A model generated the notes under the pieces. That model saw only the letters and a list, made by a program, of their open reading frames with translations. It had not been told where the DNA came from and did no database searches. DNA of 53,750 nucleotides, taken from Pontimonas sp. (GTDB taxonomy: Bacteria; Actinomycetota; Actinomycetes; Actinomycetales; Microbacteriaceae). Both the position numbers and the translations under genes were made by a program. Position 1 is the stretch's first letter. Each line of letters begins with the position of its first letter. The stretch covers positions 1 through 53,750 of the forward strand of contig JAFMKX010000002.1 of NCBI GenBank assembly GCA_017852615.1, read 5' to 3'. Shown one piece after another: positions 23,350 through 32,088 of this stretch.

Positions 23350-24135
23350 GTGCGGTGGATCAAATGGCTCCTAGGCGAAGGTCTCCTTTATCGTCTCTAT
23401 CGCAGGCGCATCCTCAAAGAACTGGATGGCCTTGCCAAACCTCACCATGTGGCCATGATTCTGGATGGCAATCGTCGTTGGGCTAAAGCGCGGGCTTTGG
23501 AATCAAGTTCCCACGGCCATCGCGCTGGGGCTGACAAGATTCATGAGTTTCTCACCTGGTGTGAAGAACAGGGTGTGGAGGTGGTGACCCTGTATCTGCT
23601 CTCGTCGGATAATCTCACCGGGCGCGATTCGCAGGAACTCGACGACCTCGCTGAAATTATTGAGGGACTGGCTAACCAGCTGTCTCGTTTTTCTAATTGG
23701 CGAGTCAAACACGTCGGTCAAGCCGGTGCCCTTCCGTCTCATCTGCAGCACACTCTCGAAGCCGCTGAACAACGCAGCTCCCAGAATTCGGGACTCCACA
23801 TCAATTTGGCAGTCGGATATGGCGGTCGTGCAGAAATTACTGGTGCCGTTCGCCGACTGGTGGAATCTCATCAGCACGCCGGCGGCTCGCTAGATGAGCT
23901 GCCTGAGAACATCAGTGTTCAGGCCATCGCGGATCATTTAGACACCGTCGGGCAGCCCGATCCTGACCTTGTGATCAGGACCTCTGGCGAGCAGCGCTTG
24001 AGTGACTTCATGTTGTGGCAAAGCGCTCACAGCGAGTTTTACTTTGTGGAAGCCCTCGGGCCCGACCTGCGAGAGATTGACTTTTTGCGAGCTCTGCGTG
24101 ATTTTGGCACCCGCCAGCGCCGCTACGGCCAGTAG
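23350..24135 (+). CDS. uppS: Cis-prenyltransferase (UPP synthase / Z-FPP synthase family)
   Basis: Condenses isopentenyl diphosphate to make the (Z)-polyprenyl diphosphate carrier for cell-wall synthesis. The 261 residues show the signature MILDGNRRWAK (36-46, catalytic Asp39), YLLSSDN, and the C-terminal PDLVIRTSGEQRLSDFMLWQSAHSEFYF. The N-terminal basic amphipathic extension RWIKWLLGEGLLYRLYRRRILKEL is typical of actinobacterial enzymes. Chain length (short Z-FPP or long C50/C55) cannot be told from the sequence. The start is GTG 23350; nearby TAGTAC/TACTAC could be promoter elements. Confidence 0.93.
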   Translation: MRWIKWLLGEGLLYRLYRRRILKELDGLAKPHHVAMILDGNRRWAKARALESSSHGHRAGADKIHEFLTWCEEQGVEVVTLYLLSSDNLTGRDSQELDDLAEIIEGLANQLSRFSNWRVKHVGQAGALPSHLQHTLEAAEQRSSQNSGLHINLAVGYGGRAEITGAVRRLVESHQHAGGSLDELPENISVQAIADHLDTVGQPDPDLVIRTSGEQRLSDFMLWQSAHSEFYFVEALGPDLREIDFLRALRDFGTRQRRYGQ

Positions 24136-24249
24136 AGAAATCTGAGAATTCACCTTCTCGCCATCTCCAAGGCGTGTCATTGACCAGCGCACCAGGTGAG
24201 CTGACGTAGTTTCATAACTACCCCCTTCGCCTCTTATTTAGGAGCTTTT

Positions 24250-25599
24250 GTGGAAAAAACCGCTTCTCCCTCTTCGACCAAAACCACAGCACGTAAGAAG
24301 AAAACGGGGGAGCGGACGTTCGTCCTCGACACCTCGGTGTTATTGAGTGACCCGGGTGCTATTTTTCGATTCGCCGAGCACCAGGTGGTCCTACCCGTCG
24401 TGGTCATCTCGGAACTGGAGAAAAAGCGTCACGATCCCGAGATCGGATATTTTGCCCGACAGGCACTGCGCAATCTGGATGATTTGCGTCACGACCACGA
24501 GCGATTGGATTTCCCGATTGCTGTGGGAGAGGGAGGGTCGCTTCGCGTTGAACTCAACCACTCCAACCAATCGGTCCTGCCCAGTGGGCTCCAGCTGGGC
24601 GATAACGATTCGCGCATCCTCGCAGTAGCGTCGAACCTGGCCAATGACGGGCTTGCCGTCACCGTGGTGTCTAAAGACCTGCCCATGAGAGTGAAGGCTG
24701 CTTCTATTGGCCTCACCGCCGAGGAATACCGAGCAGAATTAGCTCCTGATTCCGGCTGGATGGGAATCTCCGAAGTGCGCATGAGTGCCGAGGAGATGCA
24801 AAAGCTCTATGACGAAGAAATCATAAAGACCGCTGTGGCGGATGATTTACCGACGAACACCTCGCTGGTGATTTCTTCAGATCGGGGATCAGCTCTGGGC
24901 CGGGTGACAAGTCCCGGAACAGTGTCGGTGGTGCGCGGTGACCGGGACCTTTTTGGTCTCAGTGGACGCTCTGCGGAACAACGCCTCGCCATTGACCTAT
25001 TGCTCGATCAAAGTATTGGCATCGTGTCCCTGGGTGGTCGCGCCGGAACCGGTAAATCAGCTCTTGCGCTGTGTGCCGGTCTCGAAGCGGTGCTGGAGAA
25101 GCAACTACATCGCAAAATCATGGTGTTTCGTCCGCTCTATGCGGTGGGCGGGCAAGACCTGGGTTACCTCCCCGGAGATGCCAGCGAAAAGATGAACCCC
25201 TGGGCCGAAGCCACCTTTGACACGCTATCTTCCGTGGTGTCCCACAACGTGGTCGAAGAAGTGATGGATCGTGGCCTCCTCGAGGTTCTCCCGCTCACAC
25301 ATATTCGAGGCCGTTCCCTCCACGACGCTTTTGTGATCGTGGATGAGGCGCAATCTCTTGAACGCAATGTCTTGTTGACGATGCTCTCTCGTATCGGGCA
25401 AAACTCCCGTGTGGTGCTCACCCATGACGTGGCGCAAAGAGACAACCTCCGAGTCGGTCGACACGACGGTGTTGCTAGCGTGATCGAAGCGCTTAAGGGC
25501 CAGTCCCTGTTTGCTCACATCACCTTGACACGATCAGAGCGCAGCGCAATTGCTGCCTTAGTTACTGATTTGTTGGAAGAGGGCAGCCAGGTCGCCTAA
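24250..25599 (+). CDS. phoH2: PhoH2-type protein: PIN RNase domain plus PhoH ATPase
   Basis: Predicted RNA helicase-ribonuclease of 449 residues. A PIN domain at about 22-155 begins TFVLDTSVLLSDP with acidic metal ligands and later LQLGDNDSRILAVA. The PhoH ATPase domain carries Walker A GRAGTGKS (263-270), FRPLYAVGGQDLGYLPGDASEKMNPW and Walker B FVIVDEAQSLE. This two-domain layout matches mycobacterial PhoH2, described as an RNA helicase/RNase. GTG 24250 has AGGAGC upstream. The stop overlaps that of the convergent fumC by 4 nt. Confidence 0.92.
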   Translation: MEKTASPSSTKTTARKKKTGERTFVLDTSVLLSDPGAIFRFAEHQVVLPVVVISELEKKRHDPEIGYFARQALRNLDDLRHDHERLDFPIAVGEGGSLRVELNHSNQSVLPSGLQLGDNDSRILAVASNLANDGLAVTVVSKDLPMRVKAASIGLTAEEYRAELAPDSGWMGISEVRMSAEEMQKLYDEEIIKTAVADDLPTNTSLVISSDRGSALGRVTSPGTVSVVRGDRDLFGLSGRSAEQRLAIDLLLDQSIGIVSLGGRAGTGKSALALCAGLEAVLEKQLHRKIMVFRPLYAVGGQDLGYLPGDASEKMNPWAEATFDTLSSVVSHNVVEEVMDRGLLEVLPLTHIRGRSLHDAFVIVDEAQSLERNVLLTMLSRIGQNSRVVLTHDVAQRDNLRVGRHDGVASVIEALKGQSLFAHITLTRSERSAIAALVTDLLEEGSQVA

Positions 25600-26996
25600 A
25601 GACCAGGGGATGTCATTTTCAAGACATCCAAGGCGGCATCGAGGTCTTCGAGAGTAATCTCACCGCGCTCGACGAAGCCCAAGTCAATGACCGATTCCCG
25701 CACCGTTTTTTGGTGCTCCACGGCGTGCTTTGCCACTGTGGCGGCTGATTCGTAGCCGATCACGCGATTGAGTGGAGTAACAATGGCGGGAGAGGATTCT
25801 GCCAAAGCACGCGCGTGGTCAGCACGAGCTTCGAGGCCCACCACGGTCTTATCGGCCAAGACCCTGGTGGAATTCGCGAGGAGTCGAATGGATTCCAAGA
25901 GTGAGGTGCCCATCACGGGGATGGACACGTTGAGCTCGAAGTTTCCACTAGCTCCAGCCCAGGCAATGGTCTGGTCATTTCCGATAACCCGTGCGCAGAC
26001 CATCAAGACTGCTTCGGGGATCACGGGGTTGACCTTGCCGGGCATGATCGAGCTTCCGGGCTGGAGGTCAGGAATATGAATTTCTGCCAGACCCGCATTG
26101 GGACCCGAGCCCATCCATCGAATGTCATTGCAGATCTTGGTCAGCGACACCGCAATAATCCGCAGTGCTCCCGAGGCCTCGACGAGGCCATCTCGGGCAC
26201 CTTGAGCTTCAAAGTGATCTTCGGCTTCGGTAATGGGCAACGAGGTGGACTGAGCTAAGACCTCAATGACTTTGGCGGAAAAACCCAGCGGGGTGTTGAT
26301 TCCGGTGCCGGTGGCCGTTCCGCCCAGTGGCACTTCGGCAACCCGGGGGATAGCCGCGTTGACTCGGTCGATACCGAGGCGAATCTGGCGAGCAAAACCA
26401 GCAAATTCTTGACCCAGGGTGACCGGGGTGGCATCCATGAGGTGGGTGCGGCCCGCCTTGACCATGGTCTTCCACGCGGCGGCTTTCTCCTCGAGTGCGC
26501 CGGCTAAGTGCTCCAGGGCGGGGATGAGTGAGGTGATCAGGGCCTGGGTCACTGCGAGGTGAACAGAGGTGGGGAAGACGTCATTCGAGGACTGTGAAGC
26601 GTTCACGTGGTCATTGGGGTGAATGTCGTGGCCTGCGTGAGTGGTGGCTAGGGTCGCCAACACCTCGTTCATGTTCATGTTGGAACTCGTGCCCGAACCG
26701 GTTTGGTAGGTGTCCACGGGGAATTGATCGTGGTGCTCACCAGCGATGATGGTGTCCGCCGCGGCGACGATCGAGCTAGAGGTTGTGGCGTCAATGATGC
26801 CCAGTTCGTGATTGACCAGGGCAGCGGCACGTTTGATGTGAGCCAGTGCCACAATCTGAGCAGGTTCTAGGCCTCGACCGGAGATAGGGAAGTTGTCCAC
26901 CGCGCGTTGCGTTTGTGCGCGGTAGAGGGCGTGTGCGGGAACCCGCACTTCCCCCATGGTGTCGTGTTCGATGCGGAATTCGTTCTCTGCGCTCAT
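25596..26996 (-). CDS. fumC: Class II fumarate hydratase
   Basis: Hydrates fumarate to L-malate in the TCA cycle. The 466 residues carry the superfamily signature GSSIMPGKVNP, the region TSSNMNMNEVLA, the H site HPNDHVNASQSSNDVFPTSVH, and TGINTPLGFSAKVIEVLA. The EFRIEHDTMGEVRVPAHALYRAQTQRAVDNFPISG N-terminus distinguishes it from aspartase and argininosuccinate lyase. ATG 26996 is chosen because AAGGACC precedes it and the family alignment begins there. The carbonic anhydrase gene lies 37 bp upstream on the same strand. This fum-phoH association is also seen in mycobacteria. Confidence 0.95.
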   Translation of the reverse strand: MSAENEFRIEHDTMGEVRVPAHALYRAQTQRAVDNFPISGRGLEPAQIVALAHIKRAAALVNHELGIIDATTSSSIVAAADTIIAGEHHDQFPVDTYQTGSGTSSNMNMNEVLATLATTHAGHDIHPNDHVNASQSSNDVFPTSVHLAVTQALITSLIPALEHLAGALEEKAAAWKTMVKAGRTHLMDATPVTLGQEFAGFARQIRLGIDRVNAAIPRVAEVPLGGTATGTGINTPLGFSAKVIEVLAQSTSLPITEAEDHFEAQGARDGLVEASGALRIIAVSLTKICNDIRWMGSGPNAGLAEIHIPDLQPGSSIMPGKVNPVIPEAVLMVCARVIGNDQTIAWAGASGNFELNVSIPVMGTSLLESIRLLANSTRVLADKTVVGLEARADHARALAESSPAIVTPLNRVIGYESAATVAKHAVEHQKTVRESVIDLGFVERGEITLEDLDAALDVLKMTSPGL

Positions 26997-27033
26997 GACA
27001 AGGTCCTTAACTTTCCCGATGACTCTAGTGTGC

Positions 27034-27681
27034 TTAGTCGCTCTCGACGGAGCCGATAATGACATCCGGGGTGACGCGGCCTTCGTCGAGCGTGTAATTC
27101 GCTCCGACTAAAGCCAGCTTACCCTCGGCGACGGCAACGCTAATAAGTTCACTGCCCGCGAGAAGACTCGACACGGTGTCACGTAGGTGTTCGCGACCGA
27201 TCACACTGGCATCGAGTTCTTGGCCGCGCTTTTTCCCCTCGGCAAGGCGCACGCGCGTCACCGCGGGCTCAATGGATTCGATCATGGAATGAATATGAGG
27301 AGGCAGGGGCGGCGCATCCTCATGGTCTTGTTCTATCGCTACCCGCACGGCACCACAGTCATCGTGGGAAAGAACAATAATCAACGCCACACCCAAGGTG
27401 GCGACCGCGTATTCCAGCGAACCAATGACAGACGAGGACATCACTTGCCCGGCGTTTCTCACCACAAAAAGATCGCCCAGGCCACAATCGAAGATGATTT
27501 CTGCCGAGAGCCGTGAATCAGCGCACCCAAACAGTGCCGCTTGGGGAGTTTGAGCTATCGCTATTTCTGCGCGTCGCTCCACATCCTGCCGGGGGTGCAT
27601 CGGAGTACCAGCAATGAAGTGGTCATTGCCACTTTTCATCAGCTCCCAGGCTTGGGCGGGGGACAATACGGGGGCACTCAT
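27034..27681 (-). CDS. Beta-class carbonic anhydrase
   Basis: Zinc enzyme interconverting CO2 and bicarbonate, 215 residues. The zinc ligands are Cys53 (FGCADSR, with the Asp55-Arg57 dyad), His106 and Cys109 (SHDDCGAV). Further family motifs are GDLFVVRNAGQ (69-79) and GSLEYAVATLG (87-97). It probably supplies bicarbonate for carboxylases. The 3' end of the upstream DUF4245 gene overlaps its start by 4 nt (ATGA). It likely belongs to a unit with xseB and DUF4245. Confidence 0.92.
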   Translation of the reverse strand: MSAPVLSPAQAWELMKSGNDHFIAGTPMHPRQDVERRAEIAIAQTPQAALFGCADSRLSAEIIFDCGLGDLFVVRNAGQVMSSSVIGSLEYAVATLGVALIIVLSHDDCGAVRVAIEQDHEDAPPLPPHIHSMIESIEPAVTRVRLAEGKKRGQELDASVIGREHLRDTVSSLLAGSELISVAVAEGKLALVGANYTLDEGRVTPDVIIGSVESD

Positions 27682-28328
27682 GAGTCGTCTCTGCGTAACT
27701 GGTAGGACACTTCGTTGGCAACATCACTCACTGCGCGCTTGCTGGTCCCACCGATGATGATCGTGGAATCATCCCACACCACCATCACGACGTAGGCATT
27801 GTTACTCTCGGGATCGCTCTCGCGCCGATCGTATTCTTCCCAGACCACGGAGGGATAACCGTCATAACCAAAACTGATGTCGCCCGTGGAGGGAGCGCGG
27901 TCAGTGCGCAACGCCACCCACGACGCATCAGCACTAAATCCTTGATCCAGAAAAACGTAGCTCGATTCAGGGCCGAGCAACCCCAGGGACCAGGTCACCG
28001 AGGCCCCTGGTTCTTGGGAGATTCCAGCCCGATTGGCACTCCACTGCTCCGAGAGTTGGGGAACAACGGCCCTGCCCGGAAGCTCATCCGAGATTTCCAC
28101 CGCCACGCTTTGGTAATCGACAGATTCCACCAAGGTGTTATCGGGGCGCACCACGACGATGATCAGCAGGGCAACGATTCCCAGGGAGGTCAGCAAGGAC
28201 CACACGAGATTTCTGGTGGTTTGGCGCGCGCGACGCTCAGCGCGAGCTTTCGTCACTCGATCATGTTTTTCGGCAGGAGTTTCAGGGCGACCCAACCCGG
28301 CTACTTCACGCGGTTCTTGAGATGCCAC
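27678..28328 (-). CDS. DUF4245 family membrane protein
   Basis: Actinobacterial protein of unknown function, 216 residues. A charged cytoplasmic N-terminus (about 1-40, Arg/Ala-rich) precedes one membrane helix (about 41-61, NLVWSLLTSLGIVALLIIVVV). An exported domain of about 150 residues with beta-strand character follows, containing VDYQSVAVEISDELPGRAVVPQLSEQWSANRAGI and a late YVVMVVWDDSTIIIGGTS. DUF4245 genes occur near xseA/xseB and glpX in mycobacteria too. It overlaps the carbonic anhydrase gene by 4 nt and lies 3 nt after xseB. Confidence 0.85.
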   Translation of the reverse strand: MASQEPREVAGLGRPETPAEKHDRVTKARAERRARQTTRNLVWSLLTSLGIVALLIIVVVRPDNTLVESVDYQSVAVEISDELPGRAVVPQLSEQWSANRAGISQEPGASVTWSLGLLGPESSYVFLDQGFSADASWVALRTDRAPSTGDISFGYDGYPSVVWEEYDRRESDPESNNAYVVMVVWDDSTIIIGGTSKRAVSDVANEVSYQLRRDDS

Positions 28329-28331
28329 GGG

Positions 28332-28556
28332 TTATTCTTCGCGCTCTTTCTTGGCGGCGTCCAGGCGTGCTTTCGCGCCCTCAAGCCATTCTTCGCATCG
28401 CTTCGCCAACGCTTCGCCGCGCTCCCAGAGCGTGATGGACTCTTCGAGGGTGGTTCCACCGGTCTCTAATGCGGTGACGATCTCGACTAATTGATCCCGG
28501 GCTTGCTCGTAGCTCAACTGCGCCACATCTGCCAGGGGATCTTTATCGGTGCTCAC
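28332..28556 (-). CDS. xseB: Exodeoxyribonuclease VII small subunit
   Basis: Small helical subunit of the ExoVII single-strand DNA exonuclease, 74 residues, near the usual length. The signature LSYEQARDQLVEIVTALETGGTTLEESITLWERGEALAKRCEEWL (about 13-58) is diagnostic. A Lys/Asp/Ala-rich tail follows. The catalytic subunit gene xseA lies 30 bp upstream on the same strand, so the two are likely cotranscribed. Confidence 0.94.
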   Translation of the reverse strand: MSTDKDPLADVAQLSYEQARDQLVEIVTALETGGTTLEESITLWERGEALAKRCEEWLEGAKARLDAAKKEREE

Positions 28557-28586
28557 GCTATGGAGTCTAGTAAAGGCTTGAGGGGG

Positions 28587-29795
28587 CTAATCAACGTGGG
28601 TATCGATGGTCCCATCACGAACCACCAAGGCGAGGGCATCCCCGGGGCTCACATCCCCTACGGCCGTGACGACGGTGCCATTGGCTAGTCGGGCGATGGC
28701 GTATCCGCGATCGAGAGTTTTCTGGGGCGACAGACCTCGCAGTGACGTGCTCAAGGTACCAATCTCAGAAGCATTGCGCTCTAGTTGGCGCTGTGAGAGG
28801 TCATCACCTCTGGCCACCTGGAACATGATCTCTTGTGCTCGAAGATCAACCATGCTCTGTGGGTCGGCAAGACTTGGCCTGGATTTCACCGCCGAGAGGC
28901 GCTCTGCCTCGTAATCCAGGATTCCCAGCAGCCGATTATCCAGCCTGGAGCGAGCCTGGGCGATGATGCTGCGTTCATTCTCCACATCAGGAACCACCCG
29001 CTTGGCCGCATCGGTGGGGGTGGAAGCCCTGAGATCGGCGACGTCATCGAGCAGCGGGCGGTCAGCTTCGTGTCCAATCGCGCTGACCAGTGGGGTCGCA
29101 AGCGCTGCTGCGGCACGCACCAGAGCCTCATCACTAAAGGGCAGCAGGTGCAAGAAGTCTCCACCGCCTCGGGCCACGATAATGACGTCGACCTCGGGGT
29201 CTTGATCAAGGATTTCCATGGCCTTGATGACTTCTGGCACACAGCGATCGCCCTGCACTGCGGCGTATTCGATGCGAAAGGACACGTCAGGCCAGCGCAG
29301 CGTGGCGTTGGTGATGACGTCCTTTTCCGCATCCGAGTCTTTCCCCGTCACAAGGCCAATGGTTCCTGGGAGAAAAGGCAGGCGGATTTTGCGCTCGGGA
29401 GCAAAGAGACCCTCGGCGCTCAGGGTGGCGCGCAGTTTCTCCAGTTTCTCGAGGATTTCCCCGAGACCTGTGTGGCGCATCTGAAGCACGTTCATGCTCA
29501 GTGTGCCGCCCTTGGCCCACCAACTTGGCTTTACCTGGGCTATGACACGGTCTCCTCGAGAAATGCCCTCGGGGATGTTTTCTTGCGAGCGGCGCCAAAT
29601 CGTGATGCCCACAGAAGTATCGGATTCTAAGTCGGTGAGCTTGCCGTAGATGTTTCCCGCCGATTGGCTCCACTGGGTTACTTCAGCCTCAATCCATACT
29701 GCGCCTAAGCGGTCGATGTACCCGCCCAGCAGCTCAGAAAGTCGTCGCAGAGGCCACGGGGCCTCCGGAGAGGAATCATTGGTCGAAGACGTCAT
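28587..29795 (-). CDS. xseA: Exodeoxyribonuclease VII large subunit
   Basis: Catalytic subunit of ExoVII, 402 residues. An OB-fold domain (about 10-110, RLSELLGGYIDRLGAVWIEAEVTQWSQSAGNIYGKLTD) is followed by the catalytic domain with LPFLPGTIGLVTGKDSDAEKDVITNATLRWP, VDVIIVARGGGDFLHLLPFSDEALVRA and SAIGHEADRPLLDDVADLRASTPTDAAK. A coiled-coil C-terminus ends with DRGYAIARLANGTVV. ATG 29795 is preferred over upstream starts because TAGCCT lies 7 nt before it and homology begins there. It is divergent from ispH. Confidence 0.94.
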   Translation of the reverse strand: MTSSTNDSSPEAPWPLRRLSELLGGYIDRLGAVWIEAEVTQWSQSAGNIYGKLTDLESDTSVGITIWRRSQENIPEGISRGDRVIAQVKPSWWAKGGTLSMNVLQMRHTGLGEILEKLEKLRATLSAEGLFAPERKIRLPFLPGTIGLVTGKDSDAEKDVITNATLRWPDVSFRIEYAAVQGDRCVPEVIKAMEILDQDPEVDVIIVARGGGDFLHLLPFSDEALVRAAAALATPLVSAIGHEADRPLLDDVADLRASTPTDAAKRVVPDVENERSIIAQARSRLDNRLLGILDYEAERLSAVKSRPSLADPQSMVDLRAQEIMFQVARGDDLSQRQLERNASEIGTLSTSLRGLSPQKTLDRGYAIARLANGTVVTAVGDVSPGDALALVVRDGTIDTHVD

Positions 29796-29802
29796 CACCC
29801 CC

Positions 29803-29808
29803 AGGCTA
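29803..29808 (-). promoter_or_regulatory. -10 hexamer TAGCCT of xseA (leaderless geometry)
   Basis: On the minus strand TAGCCT is followed by 7 nt and the ATG at 29795. The ispH -10 on the other strand is 32 bp away. Confidence 0.45.
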
Positions 29809-29840
29809 GAACACTCAGCCTGTTTGCGGAATGAGCCCCA

Positions 29841-29846
29841 TACACT
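29841..29846 (+). promoter_or_regulatory. -10 hexamer TACACT of ispH (leaderless geometry)
   Basis: TACACT is followed by 7 nt and the GTG at 29854. The divIC gene uses the same hexamer. Confidence 0.5.
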
Positions 29847-29853
29847 GGAGCCC

Positions 29854-30927
29854 GTGAGTATTAGCAATGGCAGCGGTGGAACACTCTTGGAAACCCCGCT
29901 GATTCCCCAACGGGCAGAAAAGCTTCGCCCCGTTTCCACTTCCGGTTCCAAAAAGATTTTGCTGGCAGCCCCCCGCGGTTACTGTGCTGGAGTCGACCGT
30001 GCGGTGATTGCGGTGGAAAAAGCCCTCGAGCGTTTTGGTGCGCCGGTGTATGTGCGCAAGCAAATTGTTCACAACATTCACGTGGTTCGTGAGCTCGAAG
30101 CCCGTGGCGTGATTTTTGTGGACGAGGTTGCCGACGTTCCCCCGGGATCCAACATTGTCTTTTCTGCTCACGGTGTTTCACCCGCTGTTGTCCAACAGGC
30201 AGCGGATCGGGAGCTCAACGCCATCGATGCAACCTGCCCGTTAGTGACCAAGGTTCATCGGGAAGCCGTGCGTTTTTCGGGCCAGGATTACCACATCCTT
30301 CTTATCGGCCATGAAGGCCATGAAGAGGTAGAAGGAACGATGGGTCACGCTCCGGAGAACACCACTTTGGTCAACGACCCGGAGGAAGCCTCTCGTATTG
30401 AACCCCCCGAGACGGAAAACCTGATTTGGCTCTCCCAAACCACACTGAGTGTGGATGAAACGATGGAAACTGTTCGTCGTCTTCGTGAGCGCTTTCCACA
30501 CCTTCAAGATCCCCCCAGTGACGACATTTGCTACGCCACCCAAAACCGGCAAGTGGCGATCAAAAAGATTGCGCCCGAATGCGACCTTGTCATCGTGGTG
30601 GGTTCCCCTAATTCATCGAACTCTGTGCGCTTAGTGGAAGTGGCACTCGAATACGGAGCGAAAGCCTCCTACCGGGTCGACTACGCCAGTGAAATTGAGC
30701 AAGCCTGGCTCGAGGGTGTGGAAACTATCGGGGTGACTTCAGGTGCTTCGGTACCCGAAGTTCTCGTCGATCACGCTTTGGCTGATCTGTCCGATGCGGG
30801 ATTCACCGTGGTCGAAGAAGTACGCACGGCCGAGGAAGACCTTCAGTTCTCCCTGCCCAAAGAGCTCCGCAAAGACGCCAGTGGCGTGGTGGACCCTTCC
30901 ACTATTGGTGGGCGCAACAGGACCTAG
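29854..30927 (+). CDS. ispH: 4-hydroxy-3-methylbut-2-enyl diphosphate reductase
   Basis: Last enzyme of the MEP isoprenoid pathway; an iron-sulfur enzyme producing IPP and DMAPP. The 357 residues show the three cluster Cys regions APRGYCAGVDRA, DATCPLVTKVHREA and DDICYATQNRQ, plus HNIHVVRELEARGV, FSAHGVSP (active-site His) and GSPNSSNSVRLVE. The N-terminal 30 residues before KKILLAAPRG form a variable extension. GTG 29854 is chosen 7 nt after TACACT. The divergent ispH/xseA pair is also found in mycobacteria. fbaA is convergent, 20 bp away. Confidence 0.95.
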   Translation: MSISNGSGGTLLETPLIPQRAEKLRPVSTSGSKKILLAAPRGYCAGVDRAVIAVEKALERFGAPVYVRKQIVHNIHVVRELEARGVIFVDEVADVPPGSNIVFSAHGVSPAVVQQAADRELNAIDATCPLVTKVHREAVRFSGQDYHILLIGHEGHEEVEGTMGHAPENTTLVNDPEEASRIEPPETENLIWLSQTTLSVDETMETVRRLRERFPHLQDPPSDDICYATQNRQVAIKKIAPECDLVIVVGSPNSSNSVRLVEVALEYGAKASYRVDYASEIEQAWLEGVETIGVTSGASVPEVLVDHALADLSDAGFTVVEEVRTAEEDLQFSLPKELRKDASGVVDPSTIGGRNRT

Positions 30928-30947
30928 GCTCTAAGCCTTTCCGCTTC

Positions 30948-31970
30948 CTAGATTTTGTGACCAGCGGAACCCAGTTGGCGGGTCGCTTCCACCACGCGTG
31001 CCGCCATCGAGTTTTCGGCGACTTTGCCCCAGGCGCGGGGATCATAAGTTTTCTTGTTGCCGACTTCGCCGTCGATGCGTAACACTCCGTCGTAGTTGCT
31101 GAACATGTGACCTGCAACACCGCGGGTGTAGGCATACTGCGTGTCGGTATCGATGTTCATTTTGATGACCCCATTCGCCACCGCTTCGGCTATTTCGGCA
31201 TCGGAGCTTCCCGAACCGCCATGGAACACGAGGTCCAAAGGCTTCTCACCGGTTCCGTATTTGGCGGCTAAGCCCTGTTGGATCTCAGCCAACAGTTCAG
31301 GGCGCAAACTGACGTTGCCTGGCTTGTAAAAACCATGGACGTTGCCAAAGGTGAGAGCCGCCATGTAACGACCTTGATCACCCAGGCCCAGTGCTTCCAC
31401 CGTTGCAATGGCGTCATCGAGGGTGGTGTACAAGCTGTCATTGATGTCGTGGCTGACACCATCTTCTTCCCCGCCCACGACGCCGATTTCCACCTCAAGA
31501 ATTGAGTGAATGGCCTTCATTCGTGGCAGCAGGTCGGAGGCGATTTCCAGGTTTTCCTTCAAGCTCACTGCCGAGCCATCCCACATGTGGGATTGAAAAA
31601 TGGGGTTGCCACCGGCTTTGACTGCCTCTTCGCTGGCAGCAATGAGGGGCAGCACAAACCCATCCAGGGCGTCTTTGGGGCAGTGGTCGGTGTGCAAGGC
31701 CACAGTCACGGGGTAGTTTTTTGCGACCTCCGTGGCGTAGGCGGCAAAGGCAAGGGCGCCTGAGGCACGGGCCTTGACGCTTTGTCCGGCAAAAAAGTCT
31801 GCTCCACCGGTGCTGACCTGGATGATGCCATCGGATTCTGCTTCACTCAGTCCCTGGAGGACCGCATTGATCGTGGACGACGACGACACGTTAATCGCGG
31901 GAAAGGCAAAGCCCTTCGCTTTTGCTCCATCGAGCATCTGTGCATAGTGATCCGGGGTTGCGACAGGCAT
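30948..31970 (-). CDS. fbaA: Class II fructose-bisphosphate aldolase
   Basis: Zinc aldolase of glycolysis and gluconeogenesis, 340 residues. Visible motifs are AFPAINVSSSSTINAVLQG, the zinc site VALHTDHCPKDALDGFV, ILEVEIGVVGGEEDGV, the zinc His in TFGNVHGFYKPGNVSLRPELL, and the phosphate-binding VFHGGSGSSDAEIAEAVANGVIKMNIDTDTQYAY. ATG 31970 is preferred over the in-frame GTG 31976 because GGAG lies 5 nt before it. A TAGTCT -10 (32012 to 32007 on the minus strand) would give a roughly 30-nt leader. glpX, encoding the opposing phosphatase, is divergent. Confidence 0.95.
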   Translation of the reverse strand: MPVATPDHYAQMLDGAKAKGFAFPAINVSSSSTINAVLQGLSEAESDGIIQVSTGGADFFAGQSVKARASGALAFAAYATEVAKNYPVTVALHTDHCPKDALDGFVLPLIAASEEAVKAGGNPIFQSHMWDGSAVSLKENLEIASDLLPRMKAIHSILEVEIGVVGGEEDGVSHDINDSLYTTLDDAIATVEALGLGDQGRYMAALTFGNVHGFYKPGNVSLRPELLAEIQQGLAAKYGTGEKPLDLVFHGGSGSSDAEIAEAVANGVIKMNIDTDTQYAYTRGVAGHMFSNYDGVLRIDGEVGNKKTYDPRAWGKVAENSMAARVVEATRQLGSAGHKI

Positions 31971-32006
31971 GGGCACTCCAGTGGTGAGGTGGTCGGTGAG
32001 GTTTTA

Positions 32007-32050
32007 AGACTATCTGCCCAGAAGCCCCATGGTGCGGAGGTGACTAGACT
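32007..32050. promoter_or_regulatory. Divergent -10 elements of fbaA and glpX
   Basis: TAGTCT on the minus strand (32012 to 32007) and TAGACT on the plus strand (32045-32050) face away from each other. Both would give short leaders of about 30 nt containing Shine-Dalgarno sequences. This pairs an aldolase with the FBPase used in gluconeogenesis. Confidence 0.4.
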
Positions 32051-32088
32051 GAAATCACAAATGCTCCCAAGTGCGCAAAGGGTATGTC

